Positions 37,178-44,896 of a stretch of 64,000 bases of DNA are shown here, one piece after another. The position numbers and the translations under genes are program-made. The DNA is from Acidobacteriota bacterium (GTDB lineage: Bacteria; Acidobacteriota; Terriglobia; Bryobacterales; Bryobacteraceae). The notes beneath the pieces are model-generated. The model saw nothing but the letters and a program-made list of their open reading frames with translations. It did not search any database and was not told the origin of the DNA. Location of the stretch: contig JAPKZA010000235.1 in assembly GCA_026394015.1 (NCBI GenBank), positions 25,534 to 89,533 on the forward strand, written 5' to 3'. How positions within the stretch are numbered: the first letter of the stretch is position 1; each line of letters opens with the position of its first letter.

Positions 37178-37723
37178 ATGGCAAGAACCACTTTTGACGC
37201 TTCGATTGGCGGAATCCGATCCGCCTGGGGACCTCTCAGCACCGAACTGGTCGCGAGTTGCAGCCAGCACTTGCAGAAACTCATCCAGTCGCCGGTCACC
37301 GAGGAGTGGTTGGCGTCGCTGCACCGCGAGGCGCCGGCCTACCAAGAGCTCTATCGGGATCCGGAGCAAGGGTTCATCCTCTTGGCCCATACCGAGCCGA
37401 CAGGGCTCTACCGGCCACCCCATGACCATGGCCGGGGGTGGGTCATCTATGCGCTCCAGCAAGGCGAAATCGAGATGGGAACCTACGCTCGCATCGAGAA
37501 CGCGGACGGCAGCGTGCAACTTGTCAAAAGGGGTTCCACGCTCGTGCGCCCGGGAGACGTCCAGGTTTATCTGCCCGGCGACATTCATGACACCCGATGC
37601 GTCTCTGGGCCGGCACTCCTGTTTCGCTTTACGGATCGCGATTTGAAACGGGAGGATAACGAAGAACACCGGGTGACGCGGTATGTAGAGCGAAACGGCA
37701 ACTGGACGATCGGCGCGCGATGA
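37178..37723 (+). CDS. cupin-like protein (cysteine-dioxygenase-type fold)
   Basis: 181 aa. Metal-site motif PPHDHGRGWVIYALQQGEIEMGTY (cupin motif 1 with two His) and VRPGDVQVYLPGDIHDTR (motif 2 with the third His). The overall pattern is that of small non-haem-metal cupins related to cysteine dioxygenase. The start at 37178 was chosen because the upstream in-frame extension lies inside the LysR gene. The natural substrate is not known. Confidence 0.75.
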   Translation: MARTTFDASIGGIRSAWGPLSTELVASCSQHLQKLIQSPVTEEWLASLHREAPAYQELYRDPEQGFILLAHTEPTGLYRPPHDHGRGWVIYALQQGEIEMGTYARIENADGSVQLVKRGSTLVRPGDVQVYLPGDIHDTRCVSGPALLFRFTDRDLKREDNEEHRVTRYVERNGNWTIGAR

Positions 37724-37997
37724 ACGGCGAGTCCCTCATTGAAGGGATGCGAGGGAAAACCCGAACAAGGCTCTGACTGGCGAAAAATGGAGATTGGGAT
37801 CCCCTTAGATCCGCGTCTCGAAATTCGAGCAGGATCAACCCGGCCAACTTCCGCATCGCCGACGATCCAGACCACACTTTCAACTTCCCAGAACGGGACT
37901 TCCGAGGAGCGTGGATGAGAACCGCTATGGAATGCGTCCCACCAAGTGGAACTGAATGAGTTGCTAATCGGCTAAACTGAAGTCCTTGGCCCCAATT
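37724..37997. other. 274-bp spacer without a recognisable gene
   Basis: No ORF with a family signature on either strand. Minus-strand frames read through it but look random. It separates the cupin gene from a protein-kinase fragment. Confidence 0.5.
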
Positions 37998-38137
37998 ATG
38001 CCGCTCCAGCCCTCCGACAAATTCGGCCCTTACGAACTCATCTCGCCCATCGGCGAAGGCGGCATGGGCGAAGTGTGAAAGCCCGCGATAAAGAGGTCGG
38101 GAGGAAAAGGCCTCGCTGCGCTGCATTCGCCAAATAG
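37998..38137 (+). pseudogene. N-terminal fragment of a Ser/Thr protein kinase
   Basis: MPLQPSDKFGPYELISPIGEGGMGEV is the start of a Pkn/Stk-type kinase with the glycine-rich nucleotide loop GEGGMGEV. A one-base loss turns the expected GTG TGG AAA GCC into GTG TGA at 38076-38078; in the shifted frame KARDKEVGRK follows, as in the family, then a stop at 38135. Nothing of the catalytic loop is present downstream. This is a relic of about 45 codons. Confidence 0.75.
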
Positions 38138-38346
38138 CTGAACTCGCGGAGGAAACGGAGGAGTGTTGCGGACGACGTCAGTAGAGCTTCAACTCCTGGG
38201 GATGGAGTTCGGACGATGCCAGCCACGCTTCCGCGGACCTGACTTCGCGGTCTCTTAGATTATTCCGTTAATAAGGCTTTAGCCTCCGGACCAAAACCCT
38301 CGCATGCGTAACACGGTCGTAAATGCCCCCATGGTATTATCGCCGG
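38138..38346. other. spacer upstream of the chimeric transporter gene
   Basis: No gene is recognised. A short inverted repeat AGGCTTTAGCCT lies at about 38274-38285 in an A-T richer patch (TTATTCCGTTAATAAGG), which may hold the promoter for the next gene. Confidence 0.35.
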
Positions 38347-38886
38347 ATGTTGAAAATCCGGGCGGAAGACGCTGGCACTTTAACTGCGGTTCGATTCACT
38401 AATCTTTCCCGAACCTTTGCGGGATACACGGCGGTTGCAGGAATCAACCTCGAGGTGCGAGCGGGCAAGTTCCTATCCGTCGTTGGACCCAGCGGATGCG
38501 GGAAGTCGACGTTACTCAACATGGCCGCGGGATTGATGGAACCGTCGGAAGGTACGGTTGAAATTTTCGGCCAACCGCTCGCCGGCATCAACCGCCAAGC
38601 CGCGTACCTGTTTCAACAGGACGCGCTGCTGCCCTGGAAGACGGTGCTCGGCAACATTCTGTTTGGCCTAGATTTTCGGGGCACCGATCCGCAACAGGCC
38701 GAAGCGAGCGCGCGCGCGTGGATCAAGGGCGTGGGGCTCGATGGATTGCTTACGCAGGACGGACGCATGCCCGCCGGCGCGGCGGAGGCGATGTATCGCA
38801 TGCTGGCGGGGAGCTTAGAATCCGTGAAGAACGCGAAGATCAACCTCGCCACGACGTGGACCGACGAGTATTTGGAGAACCGATGA
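38347..38886 (+). pseudogene. chimera of ABC ATPase N-half and binding-protein C-tail
   Basis: 179 aa. Residues 1-130 are the start of a NitT/TauT-type ABC ATPase: Walker A GPSGCGKST, then AYLFQQDALLPW (Q-loop). At WIKGVGLDGL the sequence leaves the family before the LSGGQ signature, Walker B and switch His. It continues with TQDGRMPAGAAEAMYRMLAGSLESVKNAKINLATTWTDEYL, which aligns with the C-terminus of the very next gene (DGQLPAGALKAM... AKIDLAATWTDAYL). An in-frame deletion has apparently joined an ATPase to the tail of a substrate-binding protein, removing the permease. It cannot hydrolyse ATP. It overlaps the next gene by 4 nt (ATGA). Confidence 0.85.
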
Positions 38887-39866
38887 AGAAGTTATTGCTC
38901 TTGAGCCTGCTGCTCGCCGGTTGCGGCGCGAAATCCGGAAAAACGCCCGTGCGCCTAGGCAGCGTGGGGCCCGGCCTTCAGGCGCATTACCTCACCACGC
39001 CGATAGCGCGCGCGCTCGGCTACTTCGACCAGGAAGGGCTCGAAGTGAGCGTGGAGCAGCTTCCGTCGAGCGCGAAAACGGCGCAGGCGCTGCTGGGCGG
39101 CAGCGTCGACATCGCTGAGATCGGCTATTCCCAAACCTTGCAACTAGCCGCGGAGGGCCAGCATTTGCTGGCGTTTTTCATCATACAGGACCGGCCCACG
39201 AGCGGCGTCGTGGCCAGTGCCAACGTGCAGCGCCCGGAGGACCTGAAAGGGAAGATCATCGGCGTTTCTTCCACAGGCTCGGCTACGCACGTCTGGATGA
39301 TCAACTGGCTCGCCAAGCACGGTTTGAATCCGGCGGATTATCAAGTGGTCGGCATCGGCGTAGGCGCCTCCGCGTTGGCCGCGATCGAAAGCGGGCGTAT
39401 CGACGCCGCGTGTCTGGTGGGCGGTGAACATCTGCGCTATCTCGCGCGCAATCCGAAAGCACGATTGTTGGTCGATGCCAGTTCTACCGAGTCAATCAAT
39501 GAACTTTTCGGCGGCCCGAACTACGGGGGCACCGCCTACGGTGCCCGCGCGGAGTGGCTCACGAAGAATCCGGACACCGCCCGGCGCCTCACGCGAGCCT
39601 TGCTCAAAGGGCAGCAGTGGATCAAGGCGCAAAGCGCCGAAGAGATTCGCGCTCGGTTACCCTCGGAGTTGCACTCACCGGACACGGACGTTGACCTCGC
39701 GATCCTGCGCTGGAGCCTAACGCAGTTTACTACCGACGGCCAGTTGCCCGCGGGCGCGCTAAAGGCGATGCAGCCGTTTTTTGCTGTGAGGAACGAGAAG
39801 TTACGCGATGCGAAGATTGACCTCGCCGCGACGTGGACCGATGCTTATCTGCCACCATCAAGATAA
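38883..39866 (+). CDS. lipoprotein substrate-binding protein (NitT/TauT, SsuA/THI5-like)
   Basis: 327 aa. Lipobox LLLAGC (Cys18 region) then the two-lobed SsuA/NMT1 fold: VRLGSVGPGLQAHYLTTPIARALGYFDQEGLEVSVEQL, LLGGSVDIAEIGYSQTLQL, LKGKIIGVSSTGSATHVWMINWLAKHGL, ALAAIESGRIDAACL. It belongs with aliphatic sulfonate/nitrate/thiamine-precursor-type uptake, but no complete ATPase or permease lies in the window, so it is probably orphaned or uses another system. Start at 38883 (overlapping the chimera stop). Confidence 0.88.
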   Translation: MKKLLLLSLLLAGCGAKSGKTPVRLGSVGPGLQAHYLTTPIARALGYFDQEGLEVSVEQLPSSAKTAQALLGGSVDIAEIGYSQTLQLAAEGQHLLAFFIIQDRPTSGVVASANVQRPEDLKGKIIGVSSTGSATHVWMINWLAKHGLNPADYQVVGIGVGASALAAIESGRIDAACLVGGEHLRYLARNPKARLLVDASSTESINELFGGPNYGGTAYGARAEWLTKNPDTARRLTRALLKGQQWIKAQSAEEIRARLPSELHSPDTDVDLAILRWSLTQFTTDGQLPAGALKAMQPFFAVRNEKLRDAKIDLAATWTDAYLPPSR

Positions 39867-39924
39867 AGGGCTCATCTTTGGCCTTGGTCTGTTTTTCGTC
39901 GGTTGCAGCGACAAGTCCGTTTAG
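39841..39924 (+). pseudogene. possible lipoprotein signal fragment
   Basis: A 27-codon frame beginning inside the end of the binding-protein gene reads GLIFGLGLFFVGCSDKSV before a TAG. It resembles the leader and lipobox of another binding protein, which may be what is left of a further gene of the transporter cluster. Too short for certainty. Confidence 0.3.
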
Positions 39925-40469
39925 GCCTAGGCAGCCTCCCCAGAAACGGCGTTCTGGGACATCGCGGCGGTCATTGGTCGTATGACGTACGATTTGGAAA
40001 CTCGCCGCCCAATCTATGAAAGAGCACCCCTGGATCGGATTCGAACCCGCCGCACGGAATCTGCCACGGCGGTCAGAACGGGATCAAGTCTCTCAGTCCG
40101 CGGCCTGACTCTCTCCCGCAGAATCACCCCGAATCTCACCCCGGATTTCTCAAGCACTCCAACCCCACCCCCTGACCCTATCTAGTCTGCAAACCCGGCA
40201 GCCCACAATTGAATACGATCGCTAAAGCAACTGCCAAACATGACGCGAGCAACCCTTTCACCTTTGGCCCGCACCCCAGACTGCCCCCTAAATTCCCACT
40301 TTTCTACCCTCTCCGACCACCCCGTTCACAACCCATTCGCCAACCCCCCAAAACACCTGCCATCTCTCAAGCCAAAAGAAATATAGTTCCATTTTCTGTC
40401 CCGTTTTCGCCTCGTTTTGTTCCATTACCTCTTCCCCTCCCCGCAAACTTCGAACTGAGGAATCACCAA
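39925..40469. other. 545-bp spacer, no clear gene
   Basis: Frames on either strand have no recognisable domain. On the minus strand 40032-40052 reads like a tRNA T-arm (GGGTTCGAATCC) but the stems around it do not pair. C/T-rich sequence (about 40260-40450) precedes the next ORF. Confidence 0.45.
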
Positions 40470-41104
40470 ATGGAATCGTCAAATTCACCTCGGAACTCCC
40501 GGGCCGAACAAGCCCGCCTCAACGGAGCCCGCTCCAAAGGGCCGACCACCGACGCCGGAAAAGAGCGCTCCCGCAAAGCCCGTCTCCTTCACGGTCGCTA
40601 CGCCCGCGCCGAAGAAAAGGCACCACGGTCCTGCTCTTAAACGAGTGCCCCGAGCAGTACGAACTCTTCCGCCAAGGTTGGCTCGCCCGACTCGCCCCGC
40701 GGACGGTCTCCGAACACGAACTCGTCGATAGCTTCGTCGCCAACGAATGGCGCCTGATTCGCGCTCAGGCCGCTGAAACGGCCCTCATCAATAACGAGAT
40801 CCGAGCCACCAGGGCCCAAGTCGAAATCGAAGCCCCAAAGCTCTCCGGCGCGGCTAAAGAACAAGCCCGACTCGGCGTCGTCACCGCCTCGCTCTACGCC
40901 AAGTCCGGAGCCGCCGAAGGGCTCGATCGCGAAATCAATCAGCTCCATCGCGCTCGTTTGACCACTCTCCAAGCGTTTGTCCTCCTCCAGGATCGTTTCC
41001 CGCTCCCAGAGGAAAGAACCCAGGATGTTGCTAAAAACAAACCGTTTATCTGTTCGGACCATCCAATTCCGGCTGCCGGCGCAACCCAAAACAAGGCTGC
41101 CTGA
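40470..41104 (+). pseudogene. conserved acidobacterial hypothetical protein with frameshift
   Basis: MESSNSPRNSRAEQARLNGARSKGPTTDAGKERSRKARLLHGRYA is the start of a family common in Acidobacteriota (ANGAxSKGPTT..GK..S..N..xHG). At the A-run 40615-40618 one A seems to be missing: the first frame stops at 40640, and the continuation TTVLLLNECPEQYELFRQGWLARLAPRTVSEHELVDSF...QAFVLLQDRFPLPEE runs in the next frame to a TGA at 41102. Restored length is about 211 aa. Function unknown; the family is often seen near transposons and other variable DNA. Confidence 0.75.
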
Positions 41105-41156
41105 ACCCAAAATCATGCCGAACAACCCATTCGCCCTGCGATACTCTTTCTAACCC

Positions 41157-42596
41157 ATGCTGAATAATCTCATCGCCAATCAGTGGATCCCGAGCGCCGC
41201 CCCGGGCTTCACCCCGGTCTTCAACCCGTCACGCGGCATCGAGATCGCTCGCTGCCCCGTCGGCACCGCTTCCGATGTCGATGCCGCCGTGCGCGCCGCC
41301 CAAGCCGCGCTGCCAGAATGGTCCAACACGCCCCCCGGGGACCGCGCCCGGATTCTCTTCAAATATAAGGCGCTGCTCGAAGAAAACTATCAGGAAATCG
41401 CCCTCCTCATCTGCCGCGAGCACGGCAAGACCCTCGTCGAAGCCCAAGGCGATCTCCGTCGCGGCATCGACGTCGTCGATCTCGCCTGCGGCATCCCGTC
41501 CCTCCTCATGGGCCAGAAACTCGGCCAGGTCGCTCGCAACATCGATGGCGAAGCCGAACGCTTCCCCGTCGGCGTCTGCGCCGGCATCACGCCCTATAAC
41601 TTCCCGGCCATGATCCCCCTGTGGATGTTCCCCGTCGCCCTCGCCTGCGGCAACACCTTCATATTCAAGCCCTCCCCGAAGGTCCCGCTCACCGCCGCCC
41701 GCCTCGTCGAACTCTTCGTCGCCGCCGGCCTCCCGCCCGGGGTGCTCAATCTCGTCCATGGCGGCGTCGATACCGTCCACGCCATCCTCGACCACCCCGG
41801 CATCGCCGCCGTCAGCTTCGTCGGCTCCACCGTCGTAGCCCGTGAAGTCTACCGCCGCGGCACCGCTAACGGCAAACGCGTCCAAGCCGCCGGCGGAGCC
41901 AAAAACTTCATGATCGTCATGCCCGACGCCGACATGGACCTCGCCGCCGACGCCATCCTCTCCTCCTCCTTCGGCTGCTCCGGCCAACGCTGCATGGCCG
42001 GTAGCGTCGCCGTCGTCGCCGGCCCCGCCGCCGAGCCCATCACCGAACGCCTCCGCTCCCTTGCCGCCGAAATGTCCGTCGGAGCCACCGACGAAGGTGC
42101 CCCCGTCGGCATGGGCCCGCTCATCGATTCGATCGCCCTCGACCGCGTCCAGCGCTACCTCGCCCTCGGCGACCAACAGAACGTCGAAATGCTCGTCGAT
42201 GGCCGCCGTCACTCGACCCCGTCCGAAGGCTTTTACGTCGGCCCCACCATCGTCTCCGGCGTCGCCGCCGACTCCGGACTCCTCAAGGACGAAGTCTTCG
42301 GCCCCGTCCTCACCCTCCTCCGCGAAGACGACCTCGACGCCGCCATCGCCGCGGCCAACCAATCGCCCTACGGCAACGGAGCCGTCATCTATACCCGCTC
42401 CGGCGGCGCCGCCCGCAAGTTCGCTCGCAACGTCAACTGCGGCATGATCGGCGTCAACATCGGCGTCCCCGCCCCCATGGCCCTCTTCCCCTTCTCCGGC
42501 TGGAACGAAAGCTTCTTCGGCGATCTCCACGTCCAGGGCAACGAAGGCATCCAGTTCTACACCCGAACGAAGGTAACCCTAACGCGATGGTCGTAA
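41157..42596 (+). CDS. mmsA: CoA-acylating methylmalonate-semialdehyde dehydrogenase
   Basis: 479 aa ALDH-superfamily enzyme converting methylmalonate (or malonate) semialdehyde, CoA and NAD+ to propionyl- (or acetyl-) CoA, CO2 and NADH in valine or inositol breakdown. Subgroup traits: GVCAGITPYNFPAMIPLWMFPVALACGN, the VGSTVVAREVY nucleotide loop, ALDH catalytic Cys279 in SGQRCMA with no canonical general-base Glu (AAGGAKNFMIVMPDAD instead of ELGG), and NESFFGDLHVQGNEGIQFYTRTK at the end, characteristic of MMSDH. It overlaps the iron alcohol dehydrogenase gene by 10 nt. Confidence 0.85.
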   Translation: MLNNLIANQWIPSAAPGFTPVFNPSRGIEIARCPVGTASDVDAAVRAAQAALPEWSNTPPGDRARILFKYKALLEENYQEIALLICREHGKTLVEAQGDLRRGIDVVDLACGIPSLLMGQKLGQVARNIDGEAERFPVGVCAGITPYNFPAMIPLWMFPVALACGNTFIFKPSPKVPLTAARLVELFVAAGLPPGVLNLVHGGVDTVHAILDHPGIAAVSFVGSTVVAREVYRRGTANGKRVQAAGGAKNFMIVMPDADMDLAADAILSSSFGCSGQRCMAGSVAVVAGPAAEPITERLRSLAAEMSVGATDEGAPVGMGPLIDSIALDRVQRYLALGDQQNVEMLVDGRRHSTPSEGFYVGPTIVSGVAADSGLLKDEVFGPVLTLLREDDLDAAIAAANQSPYGNGAVIYTRSGGAARKFARNVNCGMIGVNIGVPAPMALFPFSGWNESFFGDLHVQGNEGIQFYTRTKVTLTRWS

Positions 42597-43702
42597 AACT
42601 CCAACTCCCACCCACGCTCATCATCGGCGGCGGAGCCTCGCAACAGGCCCCCGCCGAAGCCCAGCGCCTCGGCATCCGGCGGCCGCTCCTCGTCGTCGAT
42701 CCGTACCTCCGCGAGAGCCAGCCCGCCGCCCTCCTCGCGGCGGCCCTGCCCACGGCCATCTTCTCCGGCGTCACGCCAGACCCCGACCTCGACGTCGTCG
42801 CCGCCGGTCTCTCGGCCCTCCGCGCTCACGAGGCCGACGGCATCGTCGCCCTCGGCGGAGGCTCCACCATCGACGCCGCCAAAGCCATCGCAATCCTGGC
42901 CACCAACCCCGGCCCGCTCTCGGCCTACATGGGCTATCACAAGGTCCCCGCCCCGGGCCTCCCGCTCATCGCCGTCCCCTCCACCGCCGGCACCGGCAGC
43001 GAAGCTACCCGCGTCACCATCATCACCGACCGCCCCCGCAACGTGAAGATGATGATCCTCGATGGCTACCTGCTGCCCACGGTCGCCCTCGTCGACTACG
43101 AGTTATCGCTCTCAACCCCCGCCGCCCTCACCGCCGCCGTCGGCATCGATTCGCTCACCCACGCTCTCGAAGCCTACGTCTCCCGCAAGGCCAGCCCCTT
43201 CTCCGATGCGATCGCCCTTGAAGCCGGCCGCCTCATCGTGCCGCATCTCCGCCGGGCCTATTCGAACCCGCAAGACCTCCCCGCGAAGGAAGCTATGATG
43301 ACCGGCGCGACGCTCGGCGGCATGGCCTTCTCGAACGCGAGCGTCGCCCTCGTCCATGGCATGTCCCGCCCCCTCGGGGCCTTCTTCCATATCCCCCATG
43401 GTCTCTCCAACGCCATGCTCCTGCCCGCCATCACCCGCTTCAGCCTCTCCGGCAACCCGGAGCGCTACGCCGCCTTCGCCGCCCACACCGGCCTGGGTTC
43501 GGACGTCCTGGCCGCCCTCGAAGCCTTCAACCGGGACCTGCAAGTGCCCACGCTCCGCGAGTACGGCGTCCCCGAAGCGGCCTACCGCGCCGCCATGCCC
43601 CAGATGGCCGAAGACGCTCTCGCCTCCGGCTCCCCCGCTAACAACCCGCGAGTCCCTTCGAAGGAGGAAATACTAACTCTCTACGCGGAGGTCTACGGCT
43701 AA
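42587..43702 (+). CDS. iron-containing alcohol dehydrogenase
   Basis: 371 aa group III Fe-ADH. Nucleotide-binding GGGSTIDAAKAIAI, AVPSTAGTGSEAT, and metal ligands in VGIDSLTHALEAYVS and LVHGMSRPLGAFFHIPHGLSNAM. It is co-translated with the semialdehyde dehydrogenase, so it may supply or remove the aldehyde used by that enzyme (for example a hydroxyacid such as 3-hydroxyisobutyrate or 3-hydroxypropionate). The actual substrate is inferred only from this pairing. Its end overlaps the PH-domain gene by 30 nt. Confidence 0.88.
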   Translation: MVVKLQLPPTLIIGGGASQQAPAEAQRLGIRRPLLVVDPYLRESQPAALLAAALPTAIFSGVTPDPDLDVVAAGLSALRAHEADGIVALGGGSTIDAAKAIAILATNPGPLSAYMGYHKVPAPGLPLIAVPSTAGTGSEATRVTIITDRPRNVKMMILDGYLLPTVALVDYELSLSTPAALTAAVGIDSLTHALEAYVSRKASPFSDAIALEAGRLIVPHLRRAYSNPQDLPAKEAMMTGATLGGMAFSNASVALVHGMSRPLGAFFHIPHGLSNAMLLPAITRFSLSGNPERYAAFAAHTGLGSDVLAALEAFNRDLQVPTLREYGVPEAAYRAAMPQMAEDALASGSPANNPRVPSKEEILTLYAEVYG

Positions 43703-44383
43703 CCGCAACTCTTTTGCTGCCGCCAACAGCTCCGCGGCTGCCGCTTCTACCCCGATTACCGGCTTTTCCGTTCGGTCGCCCAGCCCGGCGTCCCGGTAGT
43801 GCTTCAGCCGCGCTACGATCAGGTCCCGCGTTGCCGTGGCGTTCTCAATCCCGGCGAACTGCGCGGTATGGCCGCTCTTGGCGTCGGTTCCCTTGCCTTT
43901 CGCCGCGCCACCTCCGGCGCTGCTCACGACCAGGTCGGCCAAGCCCAACCAGCCCTGCAACGGGCCTGCCGAAATCCGCAGATCCTGAATATTTGCAAAC
44001 GTCATCGTGATTTCCTCGACGCTCCAGATGCCGCTCCGAATCCGGAGGCTCCGGTCGGTGACGATGTACCAACGCAACTCGTAGTTCAGCCGCTGCAATT
44101 GGTAGCTGATCGGCAGAAAAACCAAATAGGCCAGGAAGGCGACAGTTTCCACCGCGTCCCAGACGAAGACAGCCAGCGGAGACATTTTCGCCTGCGCCGT
44201 CAAAATTACGGTCGCGAACATTCCGCCCAAGATGATGACGCCCAACTGCGCCGCTGCCCACGTAAGGAAGCGCCAACGCCAATAGTTCCGCCCCGCCCGA
44301 AAGACGATCACCGAGTCGCTCGCCCCCTCGGGCGGAGTCGGCTCCGGCGGAACCCTTAACCACCGCAGCAGGATGTTAACCAT
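43673..44383 (-). CDS. bacterial PH-domain (bPH2/YdbT-like) membrane protein
   Basis: 236 aa. Two TM helices (about 42-64 and 78-97), then a bPH2 domain: LQRLNYELRWYIVTDRSLRIRSGIWSVEEITMTFANIQDLRISAGPLQGWLGLADLVVSSAGG. A charged C-terminal tail (about 160-236) contains Ala-rich helices. Its start overlaps the second PH-domain gene by 8 nt, so the two are co-expressed and probably interact. Role unknown; related YdbS/YdbT proteins affect envelope stress. Confidence 0.8.
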   Translation of the reverse strand: MVNILLRWLRVPPEPTPPEGASDSVIVFRAGRNYWRWRFLTWAAAQLGVIILGGMFATVILTAQAKMSPLAVFVWDAVETVAFLAYLVFLPISYQLQRLNYELRWYIVTDRSLRIRSGIWSVEEITMTFANIQDLRISAGPLQGWLGLADLVVSSAGGGAAKGKGTDAKSGHTAQFAGIENATATRDLIVARLKHYRDAGLGDRTEKPVIGVEAAAAELLAAAKELRLAVDLRVES

Positions 44384-44867
44384 TTTTCCCTATCGCCTCC
44401 CGAACCAGTCGCAGCTCTGCGGCGACTTCGAGAAGAACGGAGGCCAAGTCGCCCTTCGGGTGATGCGCGGCGTCGGCCGCCCCATGCATCCTCGAATACA
44501 GAAAATCCCGCATCGCCTCGGCGTCGGGGATTCCTTCGAGAACCATCTCGGAATCGCTCGATCCGCTAGCGGTTTGAATCTCAATCCGGGCTAGCCCAAG
44601 CCACCGCTCCACCGCATTCGAACGGAGATGGATATCCTGGATCCGTCCGTAATTCAGTACCACCTCGTTGCGGAACAGGATGCCCCAACTCATGCGGATT
44701 CCCTGGTCGCTAAATTCGTACCGCATCGTGTGGTAACGAAAGTAGAGCAGCAGCATCGTCACAGGAAAGGCGATCGTCGTCAACACCGCCTTGAGCACGT
44801 AGTACCGGAGCAGATTCTCGACGGGCCGCGTAAAAGCGGGGATGGGGGTCACCGGATTCGATAACAT
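44376..44867 (-). CDS. bacterial PH-domain protein (bPH2)
   Basis: 163 aa with one TM segment pair near residues 25-48 (LTTIAFPVTMLLLYFRY) and a bPH2 domain MRYEFSDQGIRMSWGILFRNEVVLNYGRIQDIHLRSNAVERWLGLARIEIQTASG. A C-terminal helical part (about 105-163) follows. Co-transcribed with the gene at 43673. It is divergent from htpG by 29 bp, too short for two independent strong promoters. Confidence 0.8.
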   Translation of the reverse strand: MLSNPVTPIPAFTRPVENLLRYYVLKAVLTTIAFPVTMLLLYFRYHTMRYEFSDQGIRMSWGILFRNEVVLNYGRIQDIHLRSNAVERWLGLARIEIQTASGSSDSEMVLEGIPDAEAMRDFLYSRMHGAADAAHHPKGDLASVLLEVAAELRLVREAIGKNG

Positions 44868-44896
44868 AAGAATAGAGCGCTAGCAACTAAAGAACT

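Noticed and set aside
38076..38078. In-frame UGA in the kinase fragment as a possible selenocysteine codon
   Set aside because: The family sequence continues in a different frame after the UGA, so this is a one-base deletion (TGG to TGA), and no SECIS-like hairpin follows.
40028..40056. T-arm-like sequence (GGGTTCGAATCC on the minus strand), possible tRNA or attachment site
   Set aside because: The flanking stem does not pair, no D- or anticodon arm precedes it and no integrase is nearby. It could be a tRNA-derived att relic but cannot be supported.
41229..42530. 433-codon open frame antisense to the semialdehyde dehydrogenase gene
   Set aside because: Gly/Asp/Glu/Val-rich translation without domains; an expected shadow of NNC-rich coding sequence. 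The sense gene has clear catalytic motifs.
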